Shown here piece after piece: positions 34,814 through 43,247 of a stretch of DNA of 64,000 nucleotides. Position 1 is the stretch's first letter, and each line of letters opens with the position of its first letter. A program made the translations under genes and the position numbers. Below the pieces are notes generated by a model. It did not search any database, had not been told where the DNA came from, and was given only the letters and a program-made list of their open reading frames with translations. Source of the DNA: JBCCAG01 sp050331115 (lineage in GTDB: Bacteria; Cyanobacteriota; Cyanobacteriia; CAKZMO01); the NCBI GenBank assembly GCA_050331115.1, contig JBHJHD010000093.1, positions 3,702-67,701 on the forward strand, written 5' to 3'.

Positions 34814-36565
34814 TCACATACGCTCTAGAACCGGAATGCCCAGAAGAGAGAGGCCGCGCTCAATGACTCGGGCGGTGACATCACACAGCAGGAGCCGAGA
34901 GGTGCGCTGGGGCTCATCCGCCTGCAAAACCGAGCAGCGATCGTAGAACTGATTAAATTTCTGGCTCAGCTCAAAGAGGTATTGACACAGCCGGTTGGGC
35001 AGCAGCGCTTGCTCCACCTCAATCACCACCTCGTCAAACTGGAGCAGCGCCTTGGCCAGCGCCTGCTCAGTCTCGTCGTCAAGGTGAATCGGTTTAGCTT
35101 CTAGGGCATCAAAATCAATATTCCCCTTACGGCTGATGCCCTGGACGCGTACATAGGCATACAGCATATAGGGAGCGGTATTGCCCTGGAGCGAGAGCAT
35201 TTTGTCAAAGTTGAAGATGTAGTTGCTGGTGCGGTTTTGGCTCAGGTCGGCGTATTTGACGGCGCTGATCCCCACCACCTCGGCGACGTGGGCAATAAAG
35301 GCCTCAGACTCCTGCCGATCTTCCTGCTGCAGCCGCGCCTCTAAATCCGCTCGCGATCGCCGCACCGCTTCGTCTAGCAGGTCCTTGAGGCGCACCGTCT
35401 CCCCGGAGCGGGTTTTAAACTTCTTGCCCTGCTCATCCTGCACCAGGCCAAACGGGACGTGCACCACGTCGATTGTCTCCGGCAGCCAGGTCGCCCGCCG
35501 AGCCACCTGGAACACCTGGGCGAAGTGGTTGGCCTGTCCTGCATCGGTGACGTAGATCATTCGCTCTGCGCCGTCCTGCTCTAGCCGGTAGCGGATGGCG
35601 GCCAGGTCGGTGGTGGCATAGTTGAAGCCGCCGCCGGTCTTTTGAATGATCAGCGGCTGGGGCTTGCCTTCTTTGTTGGTAAAGCCCTCTAAAAACACGA
35701 CCCGCGCCCCCTGATCTTCCACCAGAAGCCCGGTGGCCTCCAAGTCGCTGACCACCCCCGCCAGCAGCGGATTATAGAACGACTCACCGCGCTCCGTAAT
35801 CTGAACGTCGAGCCGCCGGTAAATTTTTTCAAACTCCCGGCGCGACTGCTCGCAGAGCAGCTGCCAGGCGCGGCGGGCTTCTTCGTCCCCCGACTGCAGC
35901 TCCACTACAGCCTGACGCGATCGCTGCTGAAAATCCTCATCCTGGTCAAAGCGGGCCTTGGCCTGCCGGTAAAAGGCCACCAGGTCCCCTAAATCCACCG
36001 CCTCAGAGGACACCAGCGCCTCCGGACAGACCGACCTTAGGTGCGTGATCAGCATGCCAAACTGGGTGCCCCAATCGCCCACATGGTTGAGCCGCTGGAC
36101 TTGGTGCTGGCGAAACTCCAGCACCCGAGCGATGGCGTCACCGATGATGGTGGACCGCAGGTGCCCCACGTGCATTTCCTTAGCAATGTTGGGGCTAGAG
36201 AAATCCACAATCACCCGCTGGGGGGCGCTGGCCGCCGGCACGCCTAAGCGCTCATCCTGCTGTATGGCCTGGAGCTGCTGCTGCAGGTAGGCCGTGGTCA
36301 GCTTGAGATTGATGAACCCTGGCCCTGCCACCTCTGGCGGTTCGCACAGGTCGCTGACGTCGAGGTGCGCCACGATGGCCTCAGCGATCGCCCTAGGCTT
36401 TTGCTTGAGCGGTTTAGCAAGCGACATCGCCACGTTAGCCTGGTAGTCGGCAAACTTTGGGTTAGCGGGCGCTAGCAGCGGGTCGCGGCCGGCCAGCTCG
36501 TCGCCAAAGGCCGTCACGAGAGCCTGCTGGAGCTGTCGGGTGAGGTGGGCCAGGGTGGATTGCAT
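34814..36565 (-). CDS. argS: Arginyl-tRNA synthetase
   Basis: Class I aminoacyl-tRNA synthetase charging tRNA-Arg. The 583 residues match the family. The N-terminal additional domain (1-110) is followed by the HIGH-like motif in SPNIAKEMHVGHLRST. A GKKFKTRSGETV segment stands in the place of KMSKS, as in many ArgRS proteins. The C-terminal DALR anticodon-binding domain starts about 460, and the last residues are LSLLGIPVLERM. I chose the ATG at 36565; the frame could begin two codons earlier at a TTG. Confidence 0.97.
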   Translation of the reverse strand: MQSTLAHLTRQLQQALVTAFGDELAGRDPLLAPANPKFADYQANVAMSLAKPLKQKPRAIAEAIVAHLDVSDLCEPPEVAGPGFINLKLTTAYLQQQLQAIQQDERLGVPAASAPQRVIVDFSSPNIAKEMHVGHLRSTIIGDAIARVLEFRQHQVQRLNHVGDWGTQFGMLITHLRSVCPEALVSSEAVDLGDLVAFYRQAKARFDQDEDFQQRSRQAVVELQSGDEEARRAWQLLCEQSRREFEKIYRRLDVQITERGESFYNPLLAGVVSDLEATGLLVEDQGARVVFLEGFTNKEGKPQPLIIQKTGGGFNYATTDLAAIRYRLEQDGAERMIYVTDAGQANHFAQVFQVARRATWLPETIDVVHVPFGLVQDEQGKKFKTRSGETVRLKDLLDEAVRRSRADLEARLQQEDRQESEAFIAHVAEVVGISAVKYADLSQNRTSNYIFNFDKMLSLQGNTAPYMLYAYVRVQGISRKGNIDFDALEAKPIHLDDETEQALAKALLQFDEVVIEVEQALLPNRLCQYLFELSQKFNQFYDRCSVLQADEPQRTSRLLLCDVTARVIERGLSLLGIPVLERM

Positions 36566-36586
36566 CGTCAAAGAGGTGGGAAGGGC

Positions 36587-37564
36587 TTACGGGGATAGCC
36601 TGTAAAGGCTTTGTCCTATAGCATATGTCCTAATGCGCTCGGTGACCTCATCGGGCCGCTCTAGGTGAGGCACATGGCCGCAGTGGTCAATCCAGCTCAG
36701 CACGCTGTTGGGGATGAGACGCTGTAGCTCAGTCGCGGTTTTGGTTCCCAAGATGGCGTCGTTTCTCCCCCATAAAAGCAGGGTGGGCTGGGCCACCTGC
36801 GCGATTTGGCGGCGCGTCAGCACGCTATAGCCGCCGCTGCGGGTGAAGTCTGTGAGCGCCCCTTGCCAGTTGGGACAGGCGAGGTGAAGCGCCGCGCAGC
36901 GGGCAGCGTCGTCGGACGCAAAGGTGGGGTCGAAGTAGGCCTGACGGCTGATGCGCTGGCGCACTCCTGGGTTGCGCAAAATTCCGGCTGCGAGCTGTCC
37001 CACTAGGGGCGGCAGGAAGCGGCTCAAGTTGGGTCCTCGCGCCGCACCAACGCTATCGAGCAGCACCAGCGCTTCGACGCTGTCGGGATAGGTGAGGGCA
37101 AAGTCCATAGCTGCGGCTCCCCCCATGGAGGCCCCCACAAGCACCACTGGACGATCGATGAGCGATCGCCAGGTGGCATAGAGGTGCTGCTTGATGCTAG
37201 CGGCGGTGTAGGGCACGCTGGGTGGCCGCTCGGTGAATCCAAACCCCAGCAGATCTATGGCCCAGGTCTCCCGGTAGTGGGCAAGTCTGGGCATGAGCCG
37301 GCGGAATTCGAGTACTGAGCTATCGAATCCGTGGATAAGCAGCAGCGGGGCCTGAGCCTCCGGATGCGCGATGAGCGGCGCTGATTCGTCTGGAGCCAGC
37401 GCCCTGGGCCAGTGAACAAACGCCGTAGCGATGGGCCGCTCGCAAAAGGGGGTGGCGATCGCCTGGGTTTGAATTCGCTCGATTAAGTTGATAGAGTCGG
37501 GTTGTGTGAAAGGGGCGCCGTCGATCGGTAAAGGCATTCCTGAAGGCGTTACTGATTGTGACAC
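36587..37564 (-). CDS. Alpha/beta-fold hydrolase
   Basis: A 325-residue alpha/beta hydrolase. The oxyanion HG motif is LLLIHGFDSS, the nucleophile serine is in LVGASMGGAAAMD, the acid is in LLWGRNDAILG and the histidine is in HCGHVPHLERPDE. The segment GFTERPPSVPYT is typical of esterase or hydrolase relatives. Substrate is unknown. The start is GTG 37564, while an ATG nine codons later (37537) is equally possible. It lies just downstream of its divergent neighbour (37647) and 21 bp upstream of argS in the same direction. Confidence 0.88.
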   Translation of the reverse strand: MSQSVTPSGMPLPIDGAPFTQPDSINLIERIQTQAIATPFCERPIATAFVHWPRALAPDESAPLIAHPEAQAPLLLIHGFDSSVLEFRRLMPRLAHYRETWAIDLLGFGFTERPPSVPYTAASIKQHLYATWRSLIDRPVVLVGASMGGAAAMDFALTYPDSVEALVLLDSVGAARGPNLSRFLPPLVGQLAAGILRNPGVRQRISRQAYFDPTFASDDAARCAALHLACPNWQGALTDFTRSGGYSVLTRRQIAQVAQPTLLLWGRNDAILGTKTATELQRLIPNSVLSWIDHCGHVPHLERPDEVTERIRTYAIGQSLYRLSP

Positions 37565-37646
37565 TTGTGATATCTAAAGATTGCGTGAAGTCTCTATAGC
37601 GTGATCTAGGGCGCGAAACGGATTATTGCGTGAAAAATTTGTGACA

Positions 37647-37946
37647 ATGGCCACCGCGATTATCATCTTTAATGGTCTCATTTCGACGGTCGGGCTGGCG
37701 CTGGCGTGGCGTCTAGTCGCCTGGCGGCGATCGCTAGCTGCCCTAGCCCACAGCTTTGAGTCTACCGAAGCGGAACTAGCCCAAGCCTTACCCCAGGCCA
37801 GACGCGACCTGCTTTCTGGGGCTGAGGCCTCTGCTTTGGCCGCCCAGCGCCTTCGGCTGCTGAAGCAGCGCTGGCGGCAGCTACAGCAGCTCTTGACGCT
37901 CATCGAGGTCTATCAGGTGATTGCCCGTCGCCGCAGGTCGATATAA
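37647..37946 (+). CDS. Small membrane-anchored helical protein
   Basis: A 99-residue protein. Residues 3-22 form a membrane helix (IIIFNGLISTVGLALAW). The rest is a highly charged, Arg/Leu/Gln-rich helix, probably coiled coil, ending in RRRRSI. I chose the ATG at 37647 (MATAIIIF); alternatives are a GTG at 37641 and an ATG at 37626. Function is unknown. It precedes YtxH-like and DUF948 genes of similar anchor-plus-helix design on the same strand, suggesting a group of envelope-associated proteins. Confidence 0.65.
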   Translation: MATAIIIFNGLISTVGLALAWRLVAWRRSLAALAHSFESTEAELAQALPQARRDLLSGAEASALAAQRLRLLKQRWRQLQQLLTLIEVYQVIARRRRSI

Positions 37947-38062
37947 GCCACTCAGCCCATCGGAATAGGAGCAATTGAATGGGCCTAATTGAACGGGCTC
38001 GATCAGACAGGCTGATTCGATTGGGCTAGCATGGGGGCAGAGTCAAAAGACACAGACTAACC

Positions 38063-38395
38063 ATGGCAAATCCAGGTGGACGGTCCGCTGCATTTGTGAG
38101 CGGGTTATTATTGGGAGCAGCGGCTGGACTGCTAGCAGCGCCGCGCACCGGACGCGAAACGCGTCGTCTGCTGAAACAGTCAGCCGACGCCCTGCCTGAC
38201 CTAGCAGAGGATCTTTCTAGTACGGTGCAGGTGCGGGCGGATAGAGCAACGACTTCGGCCCTCCGTAATTGGGACAGCACCCTGCTGAGACTTAAAGAGG
38301 CGCTCGCCGTCGGCTTAGAGGTGAGTCAGCGGGAGCAGCAGCTCCAGTCCAACCAAGCCAAGGTTTCTAGCGCTGCTCAGACCGATTCGAACTAA
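38063..38395 (+). CDS. YtxH-domain protein
   Basis: A 110-residue protein with the YtxH/GvpP-like start: a Gly/Ala-rich membrane segment (about 10-27, FVSGLLLGAAAGLLAAP) followed directly by RTGRETRRLLKQSADA. The remainder is an amphipathic helix with Ser/Gln-rich end. YtxH proteins are linked to stress in other bacteria; the role here is unknown. The ATG at 38063 is clear. The DUF948 gene follows 13 bp later. Confidence 0.8.
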   Translation: MANPGGRSAAFVSGLLLGAAAGLLAAPRTGRETRRLLKQSADALPDLAEDLSSTVQVRADRATTSALRNWDSTLLRLKEALAVGLEVSQREQQLQSNQAKVSSAAQTDSN

Positions 38396-38408
38396 ACGTA
38401 CGTGATTT

Positions 38409-38972
38409 GTGACAGATTCTACGCTCTGGCTCGCCCTGTCGTTGGGCCTGGTCGCCGTCAGCCTCACCGCTGTCTTAGTGGTTGCACTGCCCGCCGTCGT
38501 CGAACTGGGCCGGGCGGCCCGCAGCGCTGAGAAGCTGTTCGACACCCTCAATCGGGAGCTGCCGCCTGTACTAAACGCGATGCAGACAACGGGGCAAGAG
38601 TTGAGTGAGCTGACGGAGGAAGTCGGCGAAAGCGTCGAGAGCGCTGGGCGAATTGTGCAGCAGGTTGACCAGGGGGTCCAGTTCGTTAAGCAGCAGGCAG
38701 GCCAGGCCAGGCGTACGAGCCGGAGCTTCGCGGCAGGGGCTCGCGCGGCCTGGGTAGCGCTTAGAGATGGCGGCGCGGCTGCCCCATTCCCTGCGGCGGC
38801 CCCCTCAGCGCCTCCCCCAGCGGCCCTAAAAACGACGCCACTGGAGCCCAAACTGAGCAACGGTGCCCATACCCGACCTGACCAGCCAGAGCTGATGCCG
38901 CCGCCTAATAAACCTAGCCCCGCAGGGCACTCGAAGGATGGAGCGGTAGATGCGGTATCATCGTCCGACTGA
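38409..38972 (+). CDS. DUF948 domain protein
   Basis: A 187-residue protein with an N-terminal membrane segment (about 6-28) followed by a long helix (about 30-105) typical of DUF948 (LPAVVELGRAARSAEKLFDT, then ELPPVLNAMQ). The last 65 residues are Pro/Ala/Ser-rich and likely disordered. The start is a GTG at 38409. The stop codon lies in a 12-bp direct repeat (gactgagcccat, 38967-38990). It is probably co-transcribed with the YtxH-like gene. Function is unknown. Confidence 0.8.
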   Translation: MTDSTLWLALSLGLVAVSLTAVLVVALPAVVELGRAARSAEKLFDTLNRELPPVLNAMQTTGQELSELTEEVGESVESAGRIVQQVDQGVQFVKQQAGQARRTSRSFAAGARAAWVALRDGGAAAPFPAAAPSAPPPAALKTTPLEPKLSNGAHTRPDQPELMPPPNKPSPAGHSKDGAVDAVSSSD

Positions 38973-38990
38973 GCCCATGACTGAGCCCAT
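38967..38990. repeat. 12-bp direct repeat over the DUF948 stop codon
   Basis: gactgagcccat twice; the first copy contains the TGA stop (38970-38972). Confidence 0.85.
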
Positions 38991-39261
38991 GGCTAAGACC
39001 AGAGCAGGGCTGACCCGTACAGCCAACCCACGGGACTAGAGCCCGGCGAATGAGCGATCGCCGACGAAAGTATTGACCCAAGGCGCGTTTTAACTCGCCG
39101 GTGCTGCTGCTTTTAAAGGGCGGCTGGCGGCTGGCGAACCGGAAAAATTGCATTCTGAGCGACCTTCGTATTAGATTAAGGAGTGTAACAAGTTTTTCAG
39201 AATTGGCTTTTGTGATTGCTGATCAGCTTAAAAACTTTCTTTATAAACCCCTTTTAGATCT

Positions 39262-40062
39262 ATGCGCGATCGCCCTCATCCTCTAGTCCACGGGCTTCTT
39301 GCCATTGCGATGGTGATAATGACCTGGGCCGTGTCTTCGCCGGCCTGGGCATTTGACAACCCCGAACTGCTGCCGCTGACCCCGACTAACGTTATTGACC
39401 TTGCCGATTCGCTCGCCACGCTGCAGCAGGACAGGCTCGATCAGCAGCTGAGCGAGTTTGAGGCAGAAACCGGCTGGAAGCTGAGAGTGCTCACTCAGTT
39501 TGACCAGACGCCGGGGCGGGCCGTTAAATCCTTTTGGGGGTTAGATGAGCACAGCGTCATGCTTGTTGCGGATCCACGGGGCGGTAACCTGCTTAACTTC
39601 AGCGTAGGTGACGCATTCTACGATTTGATGCCCCGCACGTTTTGGGTCGAGCTACAGACGCGCTACGGTAATCAGTTCTTTGTGCGGGAAAACGGCGAAG
39701 ACGGCTCAATCGTCAGCGCCCTAGAGTCGATTGAGTACTGCATCCGGCAGAACGGCTGTAGTGCGGTACCCGGTCTGCCTCGGGAGCAGTGGATCTTGAC
39801 GCTGATTACCTCTGTTTTGGGCGGCGTTATCTGTGGCTTTGCGGCTCAGCCTAGAAAAGAAGGGCAGCCGATTGCTTGGCAGTGGGCGCTGATTTTCTCG
39901 CCGCTCTGGGGCATTTTGTTTCTGGCGTTTGGCATTGGTCCGATAGTCACACGGACTTCGGATTGGCTGCCCGTGATGCGCAACGTAGCGGGGTTTGTTT
40001 TGGGCGCGGTTGTGGCCTATCTGACGCCCTTCTTCGGTCAGTCTTCGGCTTCGGATGCGTGA
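39262..40062 (+). CDS. TPM-domain membrane protein
   Basis: A 266-residue protein. A signal peptide (about 1-30, ending SSPAWA-FD) leads into a TPM domain (about 40-165: LQQDRLDQQLSEFEAETGWK, LRVLTQFDQTPGRA). TPM is the fold of the photosystem II repair proteins Psb32 and TLP18.3. The C-terminal 95 residues hold three membrane segments (about 177-193, 205-222 and 236-256). It therefore probably exposes the TPM domain to the lumen or periplasm. A role in photosystem repair is possible but not shown. A strong bidirectional terminator follows. Confidence 0.8.
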   Translation: MRDRPHPLVHGLLAIAMVIMTWAVSSPAWAFDNPELLPLTPTNVIDLADSLATLQQDRLDQQLSEFEAETGWKLRVLTQFDQTPGRAVKSFWGLDEHSVMLVADPRGGNLLNFSVGDAFYDLMPRTFWVELQTRYGNQFFVRENGEDGSIVSALESIEYCIRQNGCSAVPGLPREQWILTLITSVLGGVICGFAAQPRKEGQPIAWQWALIFSPLWGILFLAFGIGPIVTRTSDWLPVMRNVAGFVLGAVVAYLTPFFGQSSASDA

Positions 40063-40078
40063 AGCCAGCTCTATTGGT

Positions 40079-40114
40079 TTTTCCAGGGCGCAATAGACTA
40101 TGCGCCCTGGAAAA
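40079..40114. terminator. Strong bidirectional terminator
   Basis: A perfect 14-bp stem pairs 40079-40092 with 40101-40114, with an 8-nt loop. It is GC-rich inside and has four A/T pairs at its base, so T-tracts follow the GC stem in both directions. It lies between two convergent genes. A partial copy of one arm (actatgcgccc) follows directly. Confidence 0.85.
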
Positions 40115-40170
40115 CTATGCGCCCCTGAAAATACATGGATCGCCAAAGGAGCTAGATCGCAAAGGGAACT

Positions 40171-40347
40171 TTAAGAGGCCGCAGGGAAGGTCTGTTTGAA
40201 CTCATCGAGCAGATCATCAAGCTCTTCTAGGGCTTGATTGACGTCGATGCGCAGCGTGCCCAGGTCAGGCTGCTCGAGGAGGCGCACAAGCGACTCGCGC
40301 TTCTCTTCAACGACGCGAATGCGCTCTTGCAAATTGCTGAGTTCCAT
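40171..40347 (-). CDS. Small coiled-coil protein (58 residues)
   Basis: A 58-residue frame with an ATG at 40347 and TAA at 40171-40173. The product is strongly charged and helical: MELSNLQERIRVVEEKRESL at the start, then LVRLLEQPDLGTLRIDVNQA and ALEELDDLLDEFKQTFPAAS. A turn sits at PDLGT, so two antiparallel helices are likely. Leucine spacing suggests a coiled coil. An aagg lies about 11 bp upstream. It has its own terminator (40079-40114) and is divergent from the DUF2854 gene, which supports it as a real gene. The function is unknown. Confidence 0.72.
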   Translation of the reverse strand: MELSNLQERIRVVEEKRESLVRLLEQPDLGTLRIDVNQALEELDDLLDEFKQTFPAAS

Positions 40348-40485
40348 AACAAGATTAGCCTTGAGTAATGTGTTTGCTGGGATGATCGCTTCGAGCAGCG
40401 AGCGTTGATTGCTCTACTCGATTGCTCTACCAGCAGAACCATACTAGGCCCACGCTGCAACGTCAAACCATTTGGATACCTTTTT

Positions 40486-41070
40486 ATGCTACCTCGAATC
40501 TCCCTTGGAAGCCTTGGCCTTACAGTCGGCGGCGTCTTGACCGTAGTTGGGTTCATCGCCTATTTCATAGACAACCCTACGCTCAATCTGGCGGGCTTCT
40601 TCTACGGCGTTCCCATTCTTCTGGGGGGATTCGCGCTCAAGGCAGCGGAGCTGAAGCCGGTAGCCGTCGATCCGCCAACGTCTGACGAAGTCTTGGCGCT
40701 ACGCAAGCAGCAGGCCACGCCGACGCAGGACCAGGTCAGAAAAGACGTGACGCGCTATCGCTATGGGCAAGAAGCTCACCTAGACATTGCCCTAGAGCGC
40801 CTGGGCCTGAGCCCAACGGATGACGAGCGCCCTATGTTAACCTCCATCCGCGAGACACAGGTGGATGGGGCTTACGCGCTTATCTTGGTTTTCTACTCAC
40901 CGCTGATTGATGCCCAGGTGTGGCAGGAAAAGCGGGAGAAGCTAGAGACGTTTTTCGGGCCGGCTATCCGCGCCGAGGTCGAGCCGTTTGATGAAGAGAT
41001 GATCAAAGTCTCGCTGATTCGGGATGCGACCCAGTCTGTAGAGGCAGTCGTAGAAGAGCAGGCGGCCTAA
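40486..41070 (+). CDS. DUF2854 protein (cyanobacteria/plastid)
   Basis: A 194-residue membrane protein of the DUF2854 family found in cyanobacteria and plants. Two hydrophobic segments lie in the first 60 residues (SLGSLGLTVGGVLTVVGFIA and LAGFFYGVPILLGGFALKAA), followed by a cytosolic domain with conserved charged motifs (RKDVTRYRYGQEAHLDIAL). I chose the ATG at 40486 (MLPRISLG), since the upstream frame is unlike the family. Function is unknown. Its stop codon is inside a 15-bp tandem repeat. Confidence 0.83.
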   Translation: MLPRISLGSLGLTVGGVLTVVGFIAYFIDNPTLNLAGFFYGVPILLGGFALKAAELKPVAVDPPTSDEVLALRKQQATPTQDQVRKDVTRYRYGQEAHLDIALERLGLSPTDDERPMLTSIRETQVDGAYALILVFYSPLIDAQVWQEKREKLETFFGPAIRAEVEPFDEEMIKVSLIRDATQSVEAVVEEQAA

Positions 41071-41102
41071 GCGCAGGCGGCCTAAGTGCAGACGGCCTAG
41101 GG
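41058..41102. repeat. 15-bp tandem repeat across a stop codon, 3 copies
   Basis: Units gcaggcggcctaagc, gcaggcggcctaagt and gcagacggcctaggg start at 41058, 41073 and 41088. The TAA in the first unit ends the DUF2854 gene (41068-41070), and the later copies keep an in-frame stop (TAA or TAG). Confidence 0.9.
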
Positions 41103-41132
41103 CCGCTTTCACAAACCAGCACCGTCATGCGC

Positions 41133-41390
41133 CTATTTTTCCAGGCGCACCGCGTACCACTGTAGAAATTCCCCCGGCCCCGTTACCAACTCGTAGCTGG
41201 TTTCTAATAGCTGAAGCGCCTGCTCCTCCAGGGTGTCGAACTTTAGGAGGTCGGGCGATCGCGCTTCGGGGTGGCGAGTCAGCTCAGCTCGAAGCTGCTC
41301 CAGCAGCTCGTCTCGGCTGACGAACTCCTCTTCCTGCTGCGATCGCAGCAGGACATATGAGTCTGTCTCGTAAAGCTTTCGGTCTACCAT
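41133..41390 (-). CDS. crr7: Chlororespiratory reduction 7-like protein
   Basis: An 85-residue protein of the CRR7 family. In plant chloroplasts CRR7 is needed for assembly of the NDH complex; cyanobacterial copies are presumed to act on NDH-1. Family features are the start MVDRKLYETDSYVLLRSQQ, the central LLEQLRAELTRHPEARSPDL (given as its core) and the end GPGEFLQWYAVRLEK. I chose the ATG at 41390. It follows pdhA by 31 bp on the same strand. The stop lies within a 7-bp hairpin (41128-41149). Confidence 0.82.
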   Translation of the reverse strand: MVDRKLYETDSYVLLRSQQEEEFVSRDELLEQLRAELTRHPEARSPDLLKFDTLEEQALQLLETSYELVTGPGEFLQWYAVRLEK

Positions 41391-41421
41391 AGTCGCTTCG
41401 CTAGGCCCGTCGCAGCCAGCT

Positions 41422-42450
41422 TCAATCCTCCGCAAACACGTAGCGATAGAGGTCTTCTGGCTGAGGCTCCGGGCTATCTTGAGCAAACTCGACCGCATCG
41501 TTGATGGTTTGCTGAATCTCCCGATCGATCCCCTTGAGCTCGTCTTCGGAGGCCAGCGCTTGCTCTGTCAAATGCTTTGCCAAGCGCTTGATGGGGTCGC
41601 GGGAGAACCAGACGTCTTTTTCATCCTTAGAGCGCATTTCGTCGGGGTCGGCTAGGGAGTGGCCCCTAAACCGATAGGTGAGCGCCTCAATCAGCGTGGG
41701 GCCTTCGCCAGCACGGGCCCGAGCAACGGCCTCTTGGGCAACGGCTCGCACCGCCAGCACGTCCATGCCGTCTACCTCGACGCCTGTCATGCCAAAAACG
41801 CTGGCCTTCTTGTAGATTTCAGGCTGGGAGGTAGCCCGATTGTGGGCCATCCCGATGGCCCATTTGTTATTCTCCACCACGTAAATGATGGGCAGCTTCC
41901 AAAGCGCCGCCATATTGAGGCACTCAAAAAACTGACCGTTGTTAGAGGCGCCGTCGCCGAAGAAGCAGGCCGTCACCTGGTCCGCCGACTCATCTCCCAG
42001 CGCCTCCCGGCGATACTTAGCCTGAAGCGCCGCGCCAGTCCCGACTGGGATACCCTCGGCAACAAAAGCAAAGCCGCCCAAAAGGTTGTGCTCTGAGGAA
42101 AAGAGGTGCATTGAGCCGCCGCGCCCTTTGCTGCAGCCGGTCTGCTTACCGAATAGCTCAGCCATTACCTCGCGGGGTGGAACACCGGCGCTGAGCGCGT
42201 GGACGTGGTCTCGGTAGGTGCTGCACACGAAGTCATCAGAGCGCATAGCCTTGATAACGCCGCTAGAAACGGCCTCTTGGCCATTGTAGAGGTGCACAAA
42301 GCCGAACATTTTCCCCCGGTAGTACATCTCTGCACACCGGTCCTCGAACAGCCGTCCAAGCACCATGTCTCTATAGACCAAAAGCCCTTCCTCACGGCTC
42401 ACTGAAGCAGGAGGGGATGATAGCGTGGGGAGCGTGCGTTCTTGAACCAT
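41422..42450 (-). CDS. pdhA: Pyruvate dehydrogenase E1 component, alpha subunit
   Basis: Thiamine-diphosphate enzyme subunit that decarboxylates pyruvate as part of the acetyl-CoA-forming complex. The 342 residues match the family. The TPP/Mg motif runs from GDGASNNGQFFECLNMA to VVENNKWAIG. YRDHVHAL and RFRGHSLADPDEMR (phosphorylation-loop region of E1 alpha) are present. The ATG at 42450 has aagga seven bases upstream; a TTG six bases before is less likely. The E1 beta gene is not in the window. Confidence 0.96.
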   Translation of the reverse strand: MVQERTLPTLSSPPASVSREEGLLVYRDMVLGRLFEDRCAEMYYRGKMFGFVHLYNGQEAVSSGVIKAMRSDDFVCSTYRDHVHALSAGVPPREVMAELFGKQTGCSKGRGGSMHLFSSEHNLLGGFAFVAEGIPVGTGAALQAKYRREALGDESADQVTACFFGDGASNNGQFFECLNMAALWKLPIIYVVENNKWAIGMAHNRATSQPEIYKKASVFGMTGVEVDGMDVLAVRAVAQEAVARARAGEGPTLIEALTYRFRGHSLADPDEMRSKDEKDVWFSRDPIKRLAKHLTEQALASEDELKGIDREIQQTINDAVEFAQDSPEPQPEDLYRYVFAED

Positions 42451-43247
42451 CGACAATCCTTAAAAATATAAATTTGCCTATTTGCGCAATAGCTTATGCA
42501 GTAAAACCGCATTAGTGCGCCAAAAACAGTACGCCAAAAATATGCCTGAACAACACCATAAAACTTTAAAGGCCGTGGCCTTCGCTCGGCCTCGCCTCTC
42601 ACCATAGTGAATTTTTGCCGACTGAGCTATCGTAGCAAGAATAGGCGGCCTTGTTCTGCAGGCTTCTCTGAGCGCCGTCCAGTCATGCGCCAAAATTGCC
42701 TTGAGGGCTAATTTGAAGTAAGTGCTTCCCTGGAGTACAGTCCCCTGGAGCACGCTCAGGTTCAGATAGAAATACGCTATTCCAAGATAGCTTAGGACGT
42801 CGCGCAGTTGGCAAAAATTTATCGCAGCTTGGCACGTTTGCCGCTTAGCACTGTTTTCCGCTTTGCGCTGCTTGCCGCTTAGCACTGTTTGCGGCAGCGG
42901 AGCAAGGCCAGCGGTAGGGCGATGTCTACGTCAAGCATTCGTGTCTAAGTCCAGTTTTGTAAAGGCGGCTGTGGGAAAAGCGATGGGACTATTGGAGCAG
43001 CGCGGCCTTTGCTAGGCTAGTACCGCTTCATCTGTATTAGGCTCCATCGCTATTGGGCAGAGGCCCGAAGTTGTAGCCTAGGCTACTAAAAGCGCTGCAT
43101 CACTCGGGCAGTAGGTCTAACCCTGTAGGCCTAGTGCTTTGCCGATGACTTGAGTACTATATGATGACCGTATCAAACAAGTTCGTGCCGATACTCAAGT
43201 TCAAGGCTGAACCCGCGCCGACGGGCTGATCTGTAGGAAAACTCGCT
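42451..43247. other. Long divergent intergenic region before ftn2
   Basis: It lies between pdhA (leftward) and ftn2 (rightward). It holds a 19-bp direct repeat (42838-42856 and 42872-42890), a perfect 14-bp palindrome gtagcctaggctac (43073-43086) and 9-bp inverted arms acttgagta / tactcaagt (43148-43156 and 43192-43200). The leftward open frame 42478-42885 runs through the direct repeat and shows no family features, so it was not called. Confidence 0.55.
42838..42890. repeat. 19-bp direct repeat, 2 copies
   Basis: ttgccgcttagcactgttt at 42838 and 42872, with a diverged ccgctttgcgctg copy between them. Confidence 0.85.

Noticed and set aside
40227..40556. 109-codon minus-strand frame
   Set aside because: It is in the wrong frame over the 58-residue coiled-coil gene and the start of the DUF2854 gene. 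Its Ser/Arg-rich composition is typical of a shadow frame.
42478..42885. 135-codon minus-strand frame between pdhA and ftn2
   Set aside because: It contains a 19-bp direct repeat, has a non-typical composition and no family features. It overlaps the expected pdhA promoter.
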